From Omphiscola glabra (taxonomy: Eukaryota; Mollusca; Gastropoda; Lymnaeidae): a stretch of DNA of 64,000 bases. The stretch lies in assembly GCA_964017045.1 (NCBI GenBank), contig OZ024794.1:27729315-27793314 (forward strand), read 5' to 3'. A model generated the notes under the pieces. It ran no database searches, was not told the DNA's origin, and saw only the letters and a program-made list of their open reading frames with translations. Of the stretch, positions 35,953-47,217 are shown in pieces (position 1 is the first letter of the stretch; each line of letters begins with the position of its first letter). The position numbers were made by a program, and so were the translations under genes.

Positions 35953-36141
35953 CACTAGATCAGCGGTTCTCAACCTGTGGGTTGCAACCCCTTTGGAGGG
36001 GGTCGAATGACCCTTTCCCAGGGGTCGCCTAAGTTATAAAGTAGCAACGAGAATAATTTTGTGATTTGGGGGTCGCCACTACATGAGGAACTGTACGAAA
36101 GGGTGGTGGCATTAGGAAGGTTGAGAACCGCTGCACTAGAT
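35953..36141. mobile_element. SPIN-like hAT MITE with perfect 8-bp target duplication
   Basis: The element at 35961-36133 (173 bp) begins CAGCGGTTCTCAACCTGTGG and ends GGTTGAGAACCGCTG; 16 terminal bases form a perfect inverted repeat. CACTAGAT directly flanks both ends (35953-35960 and 36134-36141). Inside are GGGGGTCGAATGACCCTTTC, AGGGGTCGCCTAAG, AAGTAGCAACGA, GGGGTCGCCAC and ATGAGGAACTGTA in order. This series matches my memory of the SPIN non-autonomous consensus, known for horizontal spread among tetrapods and reported in a few invertebrates. It is shorter than the usual ~220 bp because a central part is missing. No transposase. Confidence 0.92.
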
Positions 36142-36479
36142 AATAAATTATGATTGTTTCGATCTAGATGAAGTTTTCTTTACTGTATAAACCTTAAGCC
36201 TGTATATAAAACTTGAAAACAAATAATTCTCTATATCGCGGTCACTAGCGAATAACCATAAGTTGACCTATCGTTTGAGAATCCGTTCACGTTCATATTT
36301 TCAACGGGTTAGGTCGAGTAATTTTACTCACACGGTCAAGCTTGGAACGTCAGGCGTTCGACAGAGAGTTCTGTTAAAACTGTATTTAAAGGAAAGCTTA
36401 TAGAAAACAAATATGACACACCAGAAAGACTGTGTTTATCATAAGCGTTAACACGAACACAATTTATGAGCAGTGTCAA

Positions 36480-37190
36480 TCTAGTTTCTTGCCAAGTCGT
36501 TGTTTGTAAAGCCGTTGTATGTCAAGCCGTTGTATGTCAAGCCGTTGTATGTCAAGCCGTTGTATGCCAAGCCGTTGTATCTCCAGCTTTTGTGTGTCTA
36601 GCCTTTGTATGCCAAGCCGTTATATTTCAAGCCGGTGTATGTATATTCGTTGTATGTCTAGCCTTTGTATGTCTAGCAGTTGTACGTCTAGCCTTTGTAT
36701 GTCTAGCCGTTGTATGTCTAGCCATTGTATGTCAAGCCGTTGTATGTCTAGCCGTTGTATGTCTAGCCGTTGTATGTCTAGCCGTTGTGTGTCTAGCCGT
36801 TGTATGTCTAGCCATTGTATGTCTAGCCGTTGTATGTCTAGCCGTTGTATGTCAAGACGTTGTATGTCAAGACGTTGCATGTCAAGCCGTTATATGTCAT
36901 TATGTCTAGCCGTTGTATGTTTAGCCGTTGTATGTCTAGCCGTTGTATGTCAAGCCGTTGTATACTAAGGCCGTTGTGTGTCTAGCCGGTGTTTGTCTAG
37001 TCGTTGTATGTCCAGCCGCTGTATATCCAGCCGTTGTATGTCTCGCCGTTGCATGTCTAGTCGTTGTATGTCAAGCCGTTGTATGTCAAGCCGTTGTTGT
37101 CACTATGTCAAACTGTTGCATGTCAAGCTGTTGTATGGCATTATGTCAAGCTGATGTACGTCACTATGTCAAACTGTCGAGTTTCTCGCT
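36480..37190. repeat. 15-bp minisatellite, about 45 copies, decaying to the right
   Basis: The unit is GTTGTATGTCTAGCC with a CAAGCC variant. Left and middle copies are regular. To the right (37090-37270) spacing becomes irregular, with CACTATGTCAAACTGTTG. The five-codon period holds two plus frames and one minus frame open for up to 149 codons. These Cys/Val-rich frames are not called as genes. Confidence 0.95.
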
Positions 37191-37270
37191 GTTGTGTTAA
37201 ACAAAAATTCAGTATGTTGTATGTCAATATGTCCCGCTGTCGCATGTCAGTATGTCAGGCTTATGGAACC

Positions 37271-37539
37271 ACTTAGTAACGACGTTGATATTGGTATGCA
37301 TGAAGGGGGTGACATATGCTATGAGCGGTAACACTTGTTCAACGCAAGACGGTTGCCTGGCTCGGTAAATAACTCCAGTTTATTCAAACGAGTTTTACTT
37401 TATACCATTGAATGCCGGCTGCTGTTGTATATGGTTGAAACACCCGATCTCAGATGACTGTTACTATTACTAATTTATATATTTTGCTGCTGCTTCGTCA
37501 TGCTTCCTTTATATTGATCAATACAGTGCCAGGGTATGG
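37271..37539. other. No gene seen
   Basis: Short unique stretch between the 15-bp array and a MITE. Confidence 0.5.
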
Positions 37540-37547
37540 TGTACAAC

Positions 37548-37726
37548 CAGTGTTTCTTTCAGGCATACCTCCGGGGGGGGCAGTACCCCCCGGAGCAAGT
37601 CAAGTGCCCCCCCCGGGGGGAAATGTGTAAGAAAAAATAATTAAAAAAAAAAAAAATACTCTAAATTTAATTTTTATAAAATTTTTAAAAGTTATTGAAA
37701 TGTGTGCCTTTCTGAAAGAAACACTG
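37548..37726. mobile_element. hAT-type MITE (CAGTGTTTCTTTCAG ends)
   Basis: The left end CAGTGTTTCTTTCAGGCA is matched by the inverse of TGCCTTTCTGAAAGAAACACTG, an inverted repeat of about 18 bp. The flanks TGTACAAC (37540-37547) and TGTACGAC (37727-37734) agree at 7 of 8. Near its left side are CCTCCGGGGGGG and CCCCCCGGAG, inverted copies that can form a second hairpin. Length 179 bp. Confidence 0.92.
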
Positions 37727-37734
37727 TGTACGAC

Positions 37735-37986
37735 CGTATAAGGACATGCTTTAGATTACAAGAAATATATCACGTGGTCCACGCCATGGGGGTTTTTGAC
37801 AGTTGACAGAGTTCAAGTTCCGGCTGGATTTCGTAACCATTCGTTGTTTTAAACAAATACATAGTTCTACTTTAGTCCACAATTAATTTAAACATAACAC
37901 TTTTAACAATAAAATGTATCAAATAAAAATATATCTTAAAAAAACATTTTAAAAAATAAGAATTTCTATCAATGCGAGTTTAAACG
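37735..37986. other. No gene seen
   Basis: AT-rich unique sequence between two MITEs. Confidence 0.5.
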
Positions 37987-37994
37987 CACTAAAG

Positions 37995-38159
37995 CAGGCC
38001 TGCAAAACATACCGTCCGTCAGAAACAACTTTGCGGCCCGCGAAGGAACGAAATATTCGTTATTCTGATTATTTTCCCCCTGTCCTATTTTCTTTTGACC
38101 TGCACAAGTTTTTCGTAATGTATTACGGCCCAGCTTACATTTTGTGTTGTTAAGGCCTG
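37995..38159. mobile_element. hAT-type MITE, inverted copy of the 5623 family, perfect target duplication
   Basis: Begins CAGGCCTGCAAAAC and ends GTTGTTAAGGCCTG. The flanks CACTAAAG (37987-37994) and CACTAAAG (38160-38167) are identical. Read in reverse, its interior (TTACGAAAAACTTG, TGCAGGTCAAAAGAAAATAGG, CGAATATTTCGTTC) follows the element at 5623-5867 in order. It lacks about 80 bp of that copy. Confidence 0.93.
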
Positions 38160-38167
38160 CACTAAAG

Positions 38168-38482
38168 AGTAGAACATAATTTAAAATCTAATAACAATTT
38201 AAAATGCATTACGCAAAGAAAGTCTGTAAAGAAAATATGTTTTTAAATTTTTTTTACAAAATAAACATATTTCACTTAAATCTACATTTAAATTCGAATC
38301 CTTTGGCGACATCGATTGGTTTTCTACACTTCTGCACAAACTTTCTTTGCGTAATTCAAATCAAGAAATTTTAAATTATTTTCTAGTTTTTAGTGCGTTT
38401 AAATTCGTCTTTGATAACACATTTTTTTAAAAATGAACATCAAAACCAAACAAACATCACTTGTGTCCGCATGTCAGACATA
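38168..38482. other. No gene seen
   Basis: AT-rich. GCGTAA with AAGAAAGTTTGTGCAG-like words appears in both orientations around 38215 and 38335, perhaps an old inverted repeat. Confidence 0.4.
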
Positions 38483-39040
38483 CTAGCACTGCCAAATAGC
38501 CAACATACTACCACTGCCAAACAGCCAACATACTACCACTGCCAAACAGCCAACATACTACCACTGCCAAACAGCCAACATACTACCACTGCCAAACAGC
38601 CAACATACTACCACTGCCAAACAGCCAACATACTACCACTGCCAAACAGCCAACATACTACCACTGCCAAACAGCCAACATACTACCACTGCCAAACAGC
38701 CAACATACTACCACTGCCAAACAGCCAACATGCTACCACTGCCAAACAGCCAACATGCTACCACTGCCAAACAGCCAACATACTACCACTGCCAAACAGC
38801 CAACATACTACCACTGCCAAACAGCCAACATACTACCACTGCCAAACAGCCAACATACTAGCACTGCCAAACAGCCAACATACTACCACTGCCAAACAGC
38901 CAACATACTACCACTGCCAAACAGCCAACATACTACCACTGCCAAACAGCCAACATACTACCACTGCCAAACAGCCAACATACTACCACTGCCAAACAGC
39001 CAACATACTACCACTGCCAAACAGCCAAACTACCAAAAAA
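38483..39040. repeat. 25-bp minisatellite, 22 copies, nearly invariant
   Basis: CAACATACTACCACTGCCAA then ACAGC. Only a few copies differ (ATGCTACC twice, ACTAGCACT twice). No stop occurs in any plus frame of three units, which produces a frame of 225 codons. Near-perfect identity indicates a young array or recent homogenisation. Confidence 0.97.
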
Positions 39041-39852
39041 GCCCGCCAGACTATCAGTAATCCCAATTAAGTTTCCGACCCGTCCAAGTCCGTGAAATCG
39101 GTTAACCCTGATCTCCTCGCGCCTTGTGTCAATAACCTGATCAATCGGGATGTCGTAACATAGAGGGTTCAGCATCATCTCGTGGTGGGGCCCGGGCCAG
39201 TCTCGCGTCTTTCGTATGAGCTAGAATTGGGGGCAGTGTTTCATTAAATTCAATTACCCCCCCTTGCATTTTCCAACGACAATCCTCTGAGAGAAGTCAG
39301 GGGTCCGGTTACCGGGAATTGTGGGATAATCAACAAATCATTGTGAGCTGCTGTATAATTTTACCCACTTTATTCAGATACATGAATTTCAAAAACATAC
39401 AAAGAGAAAAAAAACAATGTATGGGAATTTGGGTCATTAAACAAAAAGCATTTTCAGTTTTCATATCAAAACTTCATCCAATGCAGAAAAAATCTTAGAT
39501 TTGAAAATATAAATTCACTTTGCCATCACACAAAGTCAAATTCCATACACATTAGTGTATTTTTTCAACGCTATTGAATCCCACCTATATAGTGAATCTC
39601 TTCTAAACAGAGGCTTAGCATTACTTAGCTGACTGCGTCAAATTGCAGGAACCGACTAGTAGAGGTGCTGCCATCTCCATCAAATACGTTTTCGTGACTT
39701 GCTGTTCAAATGGTGTAACATTTCTTCTGATGTTCATTTCGATCTGTCATTGTGAGATATAGATGTTTAAAAAAAAAAGGAATGCGAATTTCAGTTGTCC
39801 AGACTTTCGGTGATCTGGACTCACTTTTGTGACCATGCAGTATATATATATA
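39041..39852. other. No gene seen
   Basis: Unique sequence. 39080-39330 is GC-richer without a recognised exon. An (AT)n run at 39839-39857 is the target of the next insertion. Confidence 0.5.
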
Positions 39853-39857
39853 TATAT

Positions 39858-40289
39858 TGTCAACTCCTCAGTTCTCCTTGATTGAGTGATTCGTCAAGTT
39901 CCCACAACACGTTGTAATAGGCCTTATTATTCCTAATATTACTGAATAAACTCAAGGCCTTTTTCCTAATAACTATAACTTTAATAACCAATTACGAATG
40001 CAGGCTGGAACTTCAATAGTCACATGAATATAGTATGATATAGTACAGCTCGCTATCAGATCTTCAGAAACACATCTTACTTCCACGACGTTCCACTCAA
40101 TGCTGCCGCGCGACTAAAACTTACGTCCCAATACAGACTAGACAATACGTCACAATTAGCATAAAACACGTCATTCAGTCAAAAGCGGGAAGAGCGTTCA
40201 TTAACTAATTAAAACTCTCTAACACACACCGCGCGCCTTAAACATGACATTCACTCGCAACAATAACTAATGAACTTCCATACTCGACA
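39858..40289 (-). mobile_element. Probable solo LTR inserted in (TA)n
   Basis: The plus strand runs from TGTCAACTCC to ATACTCGACA, giving TGTC...GACA ends typical of LTRs. On the minus strand it runs TGTCGAGTAT to GGAGTTGACA with an ATTAAA signal (plus 39980-39985) near the end. The flanks TATAT (39853-39857) and TATGT (40290-40294) resemble a 5-bp target duplication, though both lie in (TA)n sequence, which reduces their value. 432 bp; no internal retrotransposon region adjoins. Confidence 0.65.
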
Positions 40290-40294
40290 TATGT

Positions 40295-40944
40295 ATATAT
40301 ATATATATCATTTCATTAAATAATTTAAAGGAAAGAACATAAAAAGAGAGGGAACATTACATTACACAGAAAACGTGGTTCTTTTTTTAATTATAAAAAA
40401 TGCATTTTGGCAGTGTTGTCAAATCGAAAACTTCAAAAACAAAAAAAACTTCAGCTTATTTACTGTTACTGTTAAGGGTAGGCCAAAAGCTGATTTTTAA
40501 AAATGCCCCCCCTCCCCCCGCCCTTCCCAAATCTTTTTTTTTCTCGTTGCCCTTATGGGTACAAGACCAATCAGCCAGAAATGGTGTCCCTACATACCAA
40601 CAAAAGATGTTTCCACCCAGTCGTATTTTAATATCAACATTCCCATCGATCGCACGGACGGCTCCTCGCATTATCTCCCACCGCCCCTAGCTAACCATGA
40701 CCGCCAGTAGCTACTAGCTACCTGACTAATTGATACTAGAATAGTAGCACTGGCTTTCGGGATTGTCGCCAGGCTATGACGTGGCAGACGATCGATGGCT
40801 TTGCCCTACCCGCCCTCGACCCTCCCCCCCCCCAGTACCTAACCTCTTGTTATCTGTCTCGTTATGAGCTTTTAATTTAAAAAATAAATTCGGATGATTA
40901 TCGAAGTGCATTAACACAAGTGTAAACGGTACATTATCAAAATT
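40295..40944. other. No gene seen
   Basis: AT-rich at left. C runs lie near 40505 and 40828; a CTAGCTA-rich patch is at 40688-40720. No exon recognised. Confidence 0.5.
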
Positions 40945-41290
40945 CTGCGGAGCGTAATGCTGGATTCTCTTCCACTACACATCCGCAATATACCGACCAT
41001 CACAGCCTTCAAAACTGCACTCAAAACACATCTCTTTAACATCTACTATCCTGACTGATTCCCCACTCTGACCGATAAACGATGCTGCTGGGTGCCGTCC
41101 AACGCTTGACATGTAAAAAGCTATGGAATGGTTGGGGTGAATACACATTTTGTTTTGTGTCCTTTAATTAATGTATTTTAATTTTTAAGTTCATGATTAT
41201 GTTTGTTGTATTGTATGTACAGAGTGGTGTGCCCCGTCCTAGGCTGGGGTACCCCGCTATAGAAAACTACTAATAATAATAATAATATCC
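40945..41290 (+). mobile_element. CR1/L2-type LINE 3' end
   Basis: From about 40965, after a one-base deletion in the Trp-Asn part, the frame reads NSLPLHIRNIPTITAFKTAL, KTHLF and a stop (41056-41061 region). This is the standard C-terminus of CR1/L2-group LINEs. A 3' UTR follows, then a (TAA)n tail at 41268-41288. The UTR matches the antisense copy at 52940-53760 almost base for base (for example GCTATGGAATGGTTGGG and AATACACATTTTGTTTTG). Truncated at the 5' side to about 345 bp. Confidence 0.9.
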
Positions 41291-43198
41291 GTATATTTGT
41301 AACACGCGTAAATATATATCCAGAAAATGTTGGCTGCTATTTCCAGACATTTCTTTTACATTCCTTAACGTCTGGCCTAGGTCAAAATAACTTAACAGTA
41401 TCGAAATGTAAGACCCGTCAATTCGAAACATTTGGAGTATGTGGAGCAGATCAAAACGGAAATTGTTGTCGTGCGATGAATTTGTTCAGAGTCATGAAGC
41501 CAGTGGCACATTTATAAATTCAAAAAAATATAGGTGCACCTAAAAAAAAAAAACCCACTAAATTTGATTTGCATTCTGAAAAAATAATAATTTAACAGGC
41601 CCTAAAAACAAATTATTTTTTTTTTGCGTATAAATCCTTTACAAGCATTTTTTTATTTTTATTTTATATGAATTTTCTAATATCCTACCCGGTTTTTACC
41701 CCCCCCCCCCCCCCGCAGATTTATTTCACCAACTCTTTCAGAAAAACAAAAGAAAATATTACGCAACAAACGTACATGAGATATTTTTTAAAAAAGAATC
41801 TCGTTTAGCGAAGTTATCAGGAATTTTATTTTATTTACATTTTTGACATTATATTTCCTTCATCTTCCACTTCAAAAAGCAGGAAAAACTTATTTTGTGT
41901 TTTTTTTATGTTATGTGGGGGGGGGGGGGCGCGGAGGGGGTGCTAAAAATTTCATAGATCGTGCTGTCATCGGCATCGAGACTATGTGCCAAGTTTCTGT
42001 TCGATAGGTTGACGAGAATTTGGTTAATTATCCGTCCAAAAATTTTGCCGAAGTTAGTATTAGGGATTATTTTTATTTACAAAAAGAAAAAAAAAGTAGA
42101 AAAAGAAAAAAAACACCAACTAAAGCTGCGAAGAAAATGTTTCACAACAAAGCATGCAATGTTTTAGGTACATATTTACGTGACACAAGTGGAAGAAGCA
42201 AGGGATACAGAAAATATTTTCACCTAAACGCCATCACACTGATTGAACTCACAACTCAACGAATCACTTATTGTTACTGTAAGTTAGTGGAGTCCTAACT
42301 CGTTCGTATCTATTCTTAAATACACATTCAAGTGGACACTTTTTGTGCAGAAGAGCTATCTAACAACGGTTGTTTATTGGTTTGTTTGTTTGTTTGTTTT
42401 TGAAATAGGGTTTGCTTGATTCGTTTCTCCAAAATTATTCTTTTTTGCATTTTTTATTAACATTCTTACTTATATTCCAGTTAGATTTAAGTTTGAACTG
42501 TTTAGCATTTTTTATGTGAATCTTTAATCATTTTTATTTTTTTTTTTTTTAAATTAATGTCATTATAAACATGTACAACTACAACCGTTTTAAAAGATTA
42601 GTGTACATCGCTTATGAAATTAAACATAAAAATGCTGTTTACCACCTGTTTAGTGTCATCTTCGATCGAGTCAATGGTTTATCGTGGCATCCTCAACCAT
42701 TTGTGGACTCTGTTTACCAAATGTCAACTAACCAATATGTGCGGAACTTTGATTTATTTTTTTAAAAGATTGAAGAGGTTAAAACAGAGCAGTCACGTTA
42801 CATTTAGAACACACACCCCCCCCCCCCCCCACAACCCCACCCCAACCTTTTTTGTGCAACTTTTTAGTTCGTTTCCCTTGTCTTCAAAGTTGATAGTTTA
42901 ATTTTTTAATTTTTTTCTTTCTCATCACATCTTTGGGACCTTTATATATCCGACGTTCAATGCAACCGCACGGTGTTCGGGCCCACGCGATGGCTCTGGT
43001 TTTGGGTCCAAGCAGACCTTTTCAGAAACAAAACCCTTCCTCATGTCAAGCATAAATAGCGTAAAACAACTGTATACTTATGGGAGTGGCCTTTCCCGGA
43101 TACTCCAGGGTGTTTTTTTTTTTTTTACTTTATAATTTGCTTCAAATAATATATTATAAAGTACATGGAATGAACCTTTTTTTAAAAGTGCATGGTTG
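41291..43198. other. No gene seen
   Basis: AT-rich unique sequence with C/G runs at 41700, 41918 and 42818. Several open frames of 60-95 codons occur with no motif. A 28-bp TTTG-rich run lies at 42378-42402. Confidence 0.5.
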
Positions 43199-43276
43199 TC
43201 TGCGTCTACACATGTCTACGTTCGTCTGCGTCTACACGTGTCAACGTTCGCCTGCGTCAACGCATGTCTATCTTCT
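43199..43276. repeat. 26-bp array, 3 copies
   Basis: TCTGCGTCTACACATGTCTA then CGTTCG, three copies that diverge to the right. Confidence 0.85.
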
Positions 43277-43744
43277 CATTCAAACTCCAGTTACATGATG
43301 TTATTTGTTGCCATGTAACCACCGGCAGAAAAAACGGCTCGAATCGCAGCAACCGTGTTTGAAGCTCACTTAATGTATTTTTAAAAAATCTACCTGGCGT
43401 GTGTACACAAGGTAAATTTCCCTTTGTGAAATTGATCTAATCAACGACTTGATGGGCTTTGCATTAGCGGGGCGACCTTAGGAGAGAGAGGTACTGTCAA
43501 GGAAAGGATTCGGGATTTTAAGAGTCCACTAAAGCAAGTTGTTGTTGTTGTTGTTTTGACGACTCTTGGCGGTGGTGAGTGCTGTGAGAAGAAAAAAAAC
43601 GGGGTGTGGGGGGTGGGAATAACGAAACTAAAATTTGACCCCGTTTCTTACGTTCACTGTGTGAGAATGAAAACATTTTTTTTCACGTGTTTAACGTACC
43701 TTCCTTATCTCCATTCGAGTCTGGTCGTCTTGAAACTATTTAAA
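43277..43744. other. No gene seen
   Basis: Unique sequence with a short (TTG)n at 43538. Nothing recognised. Confidence 0.5.
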
Positions 43745-44010
43745 GAAAGTTGAGGATGTCTTTAGAGACTGTATAGGATGTCTTTAGAGAAAGTCTTTAG
43801 AGAATGCATGGGATGTCTTTAGAGAATGTGTTCAGAGAACGTCTTTAGAAAACGTGTAGGATATCTTTAGAGAACGTACAGGATATGTTCAGAGAATGTA
43901 GAGGATATCTTCAGCGAATGTCTAGGATATCTTTAGAGAACATAGAGTGTATCTTTAGAGAATTTTTTTAGAGAATATTTTTTTAGAGAATGTGGAAGAT
44001 ATCTTAAGAG
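43745..44010. repeat. Irregular 24-27-bp repeat (TCTTTAGAGAATGT)
   Basis: About ten imperfect copies of GGATGTCTTTAGAGAATGT with insertions and losses, giving uneven spacing. Confidence 0.85.
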
Positions 44011-44403
44011 AAGCTCAAATGTATACAAAGTTGATTGTAAACAACAAATGGCCCGCATGTTTTGATTTATTAAAGGCGATCCCTTGTTTGTTGTTGTTTT
44101 TTGTTGTTTTTTTGGCATTTCAAAACCACCATTAGAGATTGTGCTAATAAATAACAGGTATATTTCACAAACTTACGTGGTGTGTCAATTTTACGATCCT
44201 CAAAATTCTAATGTTCGATAATAACATTCCTCTTTGGCTGGCATTGTCTTAATAATAATAATTGGGGAACAATGCTTTTAAAATTCAGAAACTAAGAAAC
44301 GTAACAAAACAACCCAAAAAAAAATGGATAACGTGAACTTTAAGAGCAATTAACAGAAGCGAATAGTAACCATTTTAAAATCAGTGAAACGTACTGTCGT
44401 GGG
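44011..44403. other. No gene seen
   Basis: AT-rich unique sequence. Nothing recognised. Confidence 0.5.
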
Positions 44404-44612
44404 TAAAATGTGAGGGATGTAATGATCGTAAAATGTCAGGGATGTAATGATTGTAAAATGCCAGGGATGTAATGATAGTAAAATGCCATGCATGCAATGA
44501 CAGTAAAATGCCAGGGATTTAATGATAGTAAAATGCCAGGGATGTAATGATAGTAAAATGCCAGGGATGCAATGAGAGTAAAATGCCAGGGATGTAATGA
44601 TAGCAAAATGTA
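44404..44612. repeat. 25-bp minisatellite, about 8 copies
   Basis: GGGATGTAATGATAGTAAAA then TGCCA. An open minus frame across it is a by-product. Confidence 0.93.
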
Positions 44613-44783
44613 AAAGTTGAAAGGATTTTAAGGATATAAACAATAACAAGAAATCAAGTTTATGCCTAAAAATCTTTTTATTATTTTTCTTATTTGTGCT
44701 AATTATGCTGTATCATGACGATTTCTTACATTTAAGGTGACCCCCCCCCCACACACACACACACATACCTCAACCCTTTACCA

Positions 44784-45150
44784 CAGGGATGGTCAAACTT
44801 TTTGTGCGGAGGGCCACATTGACAAATGTAGAGCTATTGAGAGGGCCATATGCATATTATGTCCAATGTTTACATTCCATAAAATCTCTCTATATTAAAA
44901 TAGGTAAATTCGCATTTTAGCATCACATGACAAAAGTCAAGGACTGTTTAAAAAAAAATTAAAAAATTAGACCGAAAGTTGATCCAAAAATGTTAAAACA
45001 ATCATAACGGTACATGAAATTCTGTAAAAATTCATTATAATAACTTATAAACAAAGTATGTTTTTTTAAATTTCTTAATGCCTTCGATGGCCGCATAATA
45101 TCAGGTACTTGGCCGCAAGCGGCCCGCGGGACGTAGTTTGCCTACACTTG
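44784..45150. mobile_element. hAT-type MITE with 8-bp target duplication
   Basis: Begins CAGGGATGGTCAAACTTTTT and ends TAGTTTGCCTACACTTG; the inverted ends match imperfectly but share CAAACT and terminal CA/TG. The flanks CTTTACCA (44776-44783) and ATTTACCA (45151-45158) agree at 7 of 8. The outer parts contain GGGCCACATTG and GGCCGCAAGCGGCCCGC; the middle is AT-rich. 367 bp. Confidence 0.85.
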
Positions 45151-45158
45151 ATTTACCA

Positions 45159-45436
45159 CATTATATTTTACACCTCCGTTTCGCCTTTTCCACTATTGGG
45201 GAGAATGCTCGTTCCAACGTTCTCTCATGATTTAGTAAATGAAGCCCATTGCTCCCTCAGACCCTTTCTTGACCTTGACCTTGTTCAACACATAAAATTC
45301 TGCAGATTTCAAAAGTAATTTGAGGCCCCTAGCGGGTGAAATTTGAGGCTCCAAGTGTAACTATGTTGACCGAGTTACCGCCAGACTGGGGTCGTACCGA
45401 CGTGTGACATGGGATGTGAAAACGTCCCCCGTCAGA
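45159..45436. other. No gene seen
   Basis: Short unique stretch between MITEs. Confidence 0.5.
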
Positions 45437-45444
45437 AGTCGGTG

Positions 45445-45652
45445 CAGAGGCGTAACGTAGGTGGGGCAGGGGGGTACAGATGTACCCGGGCGCCAGCTAG
45501 TTAGGGGCGCCGAAATGTGCTTTGGTATTATTTTATTGATGAAAATAATGGGTTTGAGAGTTGAAAAAAGGAAAAAAGGGCGCTTTAAAATGAATCTTGT
45601 CCCCGGGCGCAAATCTTGTCCCCGGGCGCCAAACACTCTAGCTACGCCTCTG
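45445..45652. mobile_element. hAT-type MITE, CAGAGGCGTAG family (copy 1)
   Basis: Begins CAGAGGCGTAACGTAGG and ends CTAGCTACGCCTCTG. The interior has CCCGGGCGCC, TAGGGGCGCC, an ATGATGGGTTT-like segment (ATAATGGGTTTGAG) and two tandem TCTTGTCCCCGGGCGC units near the right end. GTGCAGAG occurs at both edges (45442-45449 overlapping the end, and 45653-45660), so the exact target duplication is unclear. Relatives lie at 57147 and 63964. Confidence 0.88.
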
Positions 45653-45660
45653 GTGCAGAG

Positions 45661-46159
45661 TTCAAACGGCGGGAAAGAGCAGAAGGCTGACCTGAGAGAG
45701 AAGCAGTTGTAAGACATTTAGTTATGGGCGGACGTGTTTAATTCTCGCTGGGAGCTTGGGGCTTCATTTGCTAAATATTCATGACGGCAAGCTCCCACGT
45801 GTTGGAGAAGCACGCGCGAAAAGCACGCAACCGACATACGGGTTATTTTATTATTATTTTTAGAATGAATGATTGGGGGACGAGACGCATTTATTTCAGG
45901 CTCGTGGCTTAGATGCGCCAACCAACAAATGATAGACTTAGTTTAAAAATTCCTTTTTCTTCTATTTCCTGTTTTTGTTAGAGAATTTGAATAATTGGTT
46001 TGCGTTTGGTTTTATGTGGCTACCTGATTAGGTTGTGTCTACCTGTGTAGCTCTGATTTCCATTAAAACATCGGGGCTGTGGGTCAGACTCGAGGGGCCA
46101 TGAGTTTATTTACTTAAGGGCCCTGACAAGGCACGTGTGGCCCTTAGGGCAGAGGCTTT
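45661..46159. other. No gene seen
   Basis: Unique sequence. Nothing recognised. Confidence 0.5.
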
Positions 46160-46690
46160 AAGGGCCTGACCAGACAAGTTTCCTTGGTCAGAGACTTAGG
46201 TGTCCTGGGCCAGAGACTTAGGTGCCCTGGGCCAGAGACTTGGGTGCCCTGGGCCAGAGACTTGGGTGCCCTGGGCCAGAGACTTGGGTGCCCTGGGCCA
46301 GAGACTTGGGTGCCCTGGGCCAGAGACTTGGGTGCCCTGGGCCAAAGATTTAGGTGTCCTGGGTCAAAGACTTGGGTGCCCTTGGCCAGAGACTTTAGGG
46401 TCTTAACCAGACAAGTACTCTCAGTCAGAGACTTAGGTGCCATGTGCTAGAGTCTTGGGTGCCCTGGGCCAGAGACTTAGGTTTTCTGGGTCAAAGACGT
46501 GGGTGCCCTGGACCAGAAACTTGGGTGCCCTGGGTCACAGACTTAAGAATCATGGGTCACAGACTTAGGTGCCCTGTGTCACAGACTTAAGAATCATGGG
46601 TCACAGACTTAGGTGCCCTGGGTCACAGACTTAAGAATCATGGGTCACAGACTTCTGTGCCCTGGGTCACAGACTTAAGGATCGTGGCTC
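46160..46690. repeat. 22-bp minisatellite, about 22 copies
   Basis: The unit is GTGCCCTGGGCCAGAGACTT plus GG or AG. The left third is uniform. To the right, (C/T)CACAGACTTA(A/G)G variants alternate in pairs, one reading GAATCATGGGTCACAGACTT and the other GTGCCCTGGGTCACAGACTT. The right half is therefore a 44-bp dimer array. Frames are open on both strands as by-products. Confidence 0.95.
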
Positions 46691-47217
46691 TGACATTTTA
46701 AGAACGTGTGTCAAAGTAGGAAAACATAAACATTACGTTACTAAAATTCTTTACGACTTCGGATTGAAAAAAAAAGCTATGTGCAGAACGCCGATAACGA
46801 TAAAATGTTTCTATGGTTGCTTGCAAGCATGTTTTTTTTTTTTAAATTGAAGTTGACTACGTTCAAGTATAGACACAAATGTTTAATTAAACATATAGGA
46901 GCGTAAGAGAGAAGGGTCACATCGTGGAGATACATAGACAAAATATTTACCTAATTAACAATGTAGATTTTCTGTTTTAATTGCTCCTAACAAGATTAAC
47001 CCTTTAACTTCCAACACGCCCAATAAAAAATACTTAAAAAATAAAACTAAAACGTAGGCCTTCTAAGACAAATATCCGAACACTGCAAATGATCGTGTCG
47101 AGATAAAGTATTCAAATAAGTTACTGGCAAATGGCTGCCAGCACGTTAGCGTTAAAAGTCTGGATACTCTTACAATACGTGGACTGGAAAAGAATTCCTA
47201 CCGGGTTTTTTTTTCAG
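46691..47217. other. No gene seen
   Basis: AT-rich unique sequence. Nothing recognised. Confidence 0.5.

Noticed and set aside
36466..36968. Cys/Val-rich and Met/Ser/Cys-rich frames, possible membrane or Cys-rich protein
   Set aside because: Two overlapping plus frames and one minus frame are open over the same 15-bp array, so the hydrophobic look is a by-product.
38393..39070. Plus-strand open frame of 225 codons
   Set aside because: It is the 25-bp array read through three phases; no stop can occur in any phase of the unit.
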